Of a DNA stretch of 22,629 nt, positions 20,879 to 22,629 are shown one piece after another; position 1 is the first letter of the stretch; every line of letters begins with the position of its first letter. The stretch is from an uncultured Collinsella sp. (lineage in GTDB: Bacteria > Actinomycetota > Coriobacteriia > Coriobacteriales > Coriobacteriaceae), in the NCBI GenBank assembly GCA_902464485.1, contig CABQJJ010000023.1, forward strand, positions 1 to 22,629, written 5' to 3'. The position numbers were made by a program, and so were the translations under genes. The notes under the pieces were generated by a model. That model was not told the origin of the DNA and ran no database searches. It saw only the letters and a program-made list of their open reading frames with translations.

Positions 20879-22629
20879 CTAGAAGTTGGCGTCGTTGAGT
20901 TGTTCGCTCTCGAGGCCGTCGAGCTGTTGCTGTTCGGGCGTATCTGCGACGCTCTCGAGCAGCTCAGTGGGATCGACGTTCATGTCCCTACCGGCCTCGT
21001 TGCCGTTGACCAAGTCGTCCGAGAAGATGTCGACTTCCATTTCTTCGGCCTCTTCGATCTGAACCTCGAGCGGCACCTGGGTGCGCACCAGCTTGACGGC
21101 CGGACGCATGCGGGCAAACAGCGGCACGTACTCGATGATGATGGCCGAGTTCTCAAGACCGTACCAACGTGCCGGGCTTCCGCAGGCGCGGCGGACGGCG
21201 TACTTGATGGCCATCACGCGGTGGTCGTTGCGGTTGATGTCCGTTTCGGGGGCAAGCATCTTGCGCAGCATGCAAAAACGGAAGTCGCCCACGTTGCCGC
21301 GCGTCTCGTAGATGGAGTAGGTGTGGTGCTGCGGTGGCAGCTCACCCGAAGCCATCAGGTCGCCGACGATCTGGCGCAGGTAGGCGTTGACGCGCTGGTT
21401 GACCTTAAAGCCCAGATCCAAGCGTACGCGGAACAAGAAGTCCGTGCCAAAGGTCTCGACGGAATACTCGTGCGTATAAGGCTCGTCGGTCACGTGCACG
21501 TTAATAAACCAGTACGCTTTGGCGCGCTTGGGGTGCTTGTCCAGGATGGAATAGAGCGCGTCGCGGTCGAGCGTGAGCGGGTCGGGACTGTTGGTGAGGA
21601 ACACCAGGTTGTCGGCGAGCACGGGATACGTCTCGTCGTTGCGCAGGCGGTTGAGCTGGTCGATGTACTTGGAGACGGGCAGCAGGATCGTCTGCGTGCG
21701 CTCGATGGCGGTGCCGCGGCGCCACACGTACATAAGGCCGAACAGGAGTGCGGCAAGGAAGATCATAACGTAGCCGCCGTCAAAGAACATGGTGAGGCAC
21801 GAAGCGAAGAAGCACAGCTCAATGGCGCCAAACAGCAGGGCGAAGACGCAGGCGCCCAGCTTGTGCTTGAGGATGCCGGCGATGTAGCTTGTCAAAAGCG
21901 TTGTGGTCATGAGCATGGTCACGGTAATGGCGAGGCCGTAGGCGCTCTCCATGCGCTCGGAGTTTTGGAACAGCAACACGATGAAGATGCAGCCGATCCA
22001 CATGATGTTGTTGACGAGCGGAATATAGAGCTGGCCCTTGGTGTCGCTGGGGTAGTGGATGCGCAGGTGCGGCATAAGGTTGAGGCGCGTTGCCTCGGAT
22101 ACCAGCGAGAACGAGCCGGTGATGAGCGCCTGTGAGGCGATGATGGCCGCCACGGCCGAAAGCACGATGGCAAAGGGGCGTAGGGGCTCGGGGAGCATCA
22201 TATAGAACGGGTTGACGATATCCATCGCGAGCATCTGGGGGTTGGAGTTATTGGCGAGTAGCCAAGCTCCCTGACCCAGATAGTTGAGGATAAGGGCCGC
22301 CTTAACAAATGGCCAGGATGCATAGATGTTTGCCTTGCCCACGTGGCCCATGTCCGAGTAGAGTGCCTCGGCACCGGTTGTCGACAGGAAGACAAAGCCG
22401 AGCACCATGATGCCCGAGTGGTTGATGGGCGAGAACAGGAACATGATGCCGCGGATGGGGTTGAGCGCGCGCAGGATAGACAAATTGCCGAGCATGTTGA
22501 ACAGGCCGGCGCCTGCCAGGAACAGGAACCACAGCGTCATGAGCGGGCCGAACAGCTTGCCGATCGACGAGGTACCGGCGCGCTGCATGGCAAATAGGCC
22601 GCAGATAATGATGATGGTGATGATGATGA
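20879..22629 (-). CDS. kup: KUP-type potassium uptake protein (5' end outside window)
   Basis: A KUP/HAK/KT potassium:proton symporter; about 582 codons are visible and the frame stays open to the right edge, so the first membrane segments are missing. Visible marks are RAGTSSIGKLFGPLMTLWF, GFVFLSTTGAEALYSDMGHV, LILNYLGQGAWLL, TGSFSLVSEA and then further membrane helices. A long cytoplasmic C-terminal domain (roughly the last 250 residues) follows, with PDPLTLDRDALYSILDKHPK, VHVTDEPYTHEY and FRVRLDLGFKVNQRVNAYLR. It ends with an acidic, probably disordered tail (VQIEEAEEMEVDIFSDD and later NDANF). It imports potassium. The membrane part looks intact. A terminator-like hairpin lies about 20 bp after the stop. 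Confidence 0.93.
   Translation of the reverse strand, partial: IIITIIIICGLFAMQRAGTSSIGKLFGPLMTLWFLFLAGAGLFNMLGNLSILRALNPIRGIMFLFSPINHSGIMVLGFVFLSTTGAEALYSDMGHVGKANIYASWPFVKAALILNYLGQGAWLLANNSNPQMLAMDIVNPFYMMLPEPLRPFAIVLSAVAAIIASQALITGSFSLVSEATRLNLMPHLRIHYPSDTKGQLYIPLVNNIMWIGCIFIVLLFQNSERMESAYGLAITVTMLMTTTLLTSYIAGILKHKLGACVFALLFGAIELCFFASCLTMFFDGGYVMIFLAALLFGLMYVWRRGTAIERTQTILLPVSKYIDQLNRLRNDETYPVLADNLVFLTNSPDPLTLDRDALYSILDKHPKRAKAYWFINVHVTDEPYTHEYSVETFGTDFLFRVRLDLGFKVNQRVNAYLRQIVGDLMASGELPPQHHTYSIYETRGNVGDFRFCMLRKMLAPETDINRNDHRVMAIKYAVRRACGSPARWYGLENSAIIIEYVPLFARMRPAVKLVRTQVPLEVQIEEAEEMEVDIFSDDLVNGNEAGRDMNVDPTELLESVADTPEQQQLDGLESEQLNDANF

Noticed and set aside
20744..22135. 463-codon open frame opposite kup
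   Set aside because: Shadow frame caused by GC-rich third positions; kup motifs on the minus strand are unambiguous.

Overview
The window is GC-rich bacterial DNA, densely packed with genes on both strands. The gene set suggests a gut-dwelling Coriobacteriia/Actinobacteria member, most likely Collinsella-like. Supporting features are a bile salt hydrolase, a sortase-type surface protein with a LAATG signal, thiamine salvage under a TPP riboswitch, two NCS2 nucleobase permeases and many small palindromic intergenic repeats. The taxonomic call is inference from gene content; no rRNA or marker phylogeny is available here.

Left part (1-3439): the tail of a serine recombinase, then three genes that are visibly more A/T-rich than the rest. 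These are an FxLYD-type lipoprotein closed by its own terminator, and a tightly spaced DUF4230 / EcsC-family pair. Together they look like an acquired module next to a recombinase; its function is unknown.

Second part (3440-6604, minus strand): a TrmL-like tRNA 2'-O-methyltransferase with an unusual insertion, a CobW-family metal-chaperone GTPase, an ArsC/Spx-fold protein whose expected catalytic Cys is Ser, and an iron-sulfur flavoprotein-like protein. A patatin-like phospholipase follows on the plus strand (6863-7732).

Middle (7733-10288): an array of about 61-bp tandem palindromic repeats sits between the convergent patatin and thiE genes. Next comes the minus-strand thiamine operon: TPP riboswitch with terminator, then thiM, a thiamine-binding YkoF/MTH1187-type protein and thiE. 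This set salvages thiazole and makes thiamine phosphate. An inverted pair of 33-bp palindromic repeats lies between thiM and the next divergent gene.

Right-middle (10289-15574): a HAD (Cof) phosphatase and a LysR regulator form an operon. They are followed by a cobalamin-independent methionine synthase-like protein (with a candidate LysR operator upstream) and a UraA-type uracil permease. An esterase converges on uraA, and the two share a bidirectional terminator.

Right part (15784-22629): a sortase-anchored beta-helix surface protein and an AzgA-type purine permease (minus strand); a peptide-deformylase-like protein lacking the catalytic Glu and a bile salt hydrolase (plus strand); and a Kup potassium transporter that runs off the right edge (minus strand). 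No rRNA, tRNA, CRISPR array or complete insertion sequence was found.
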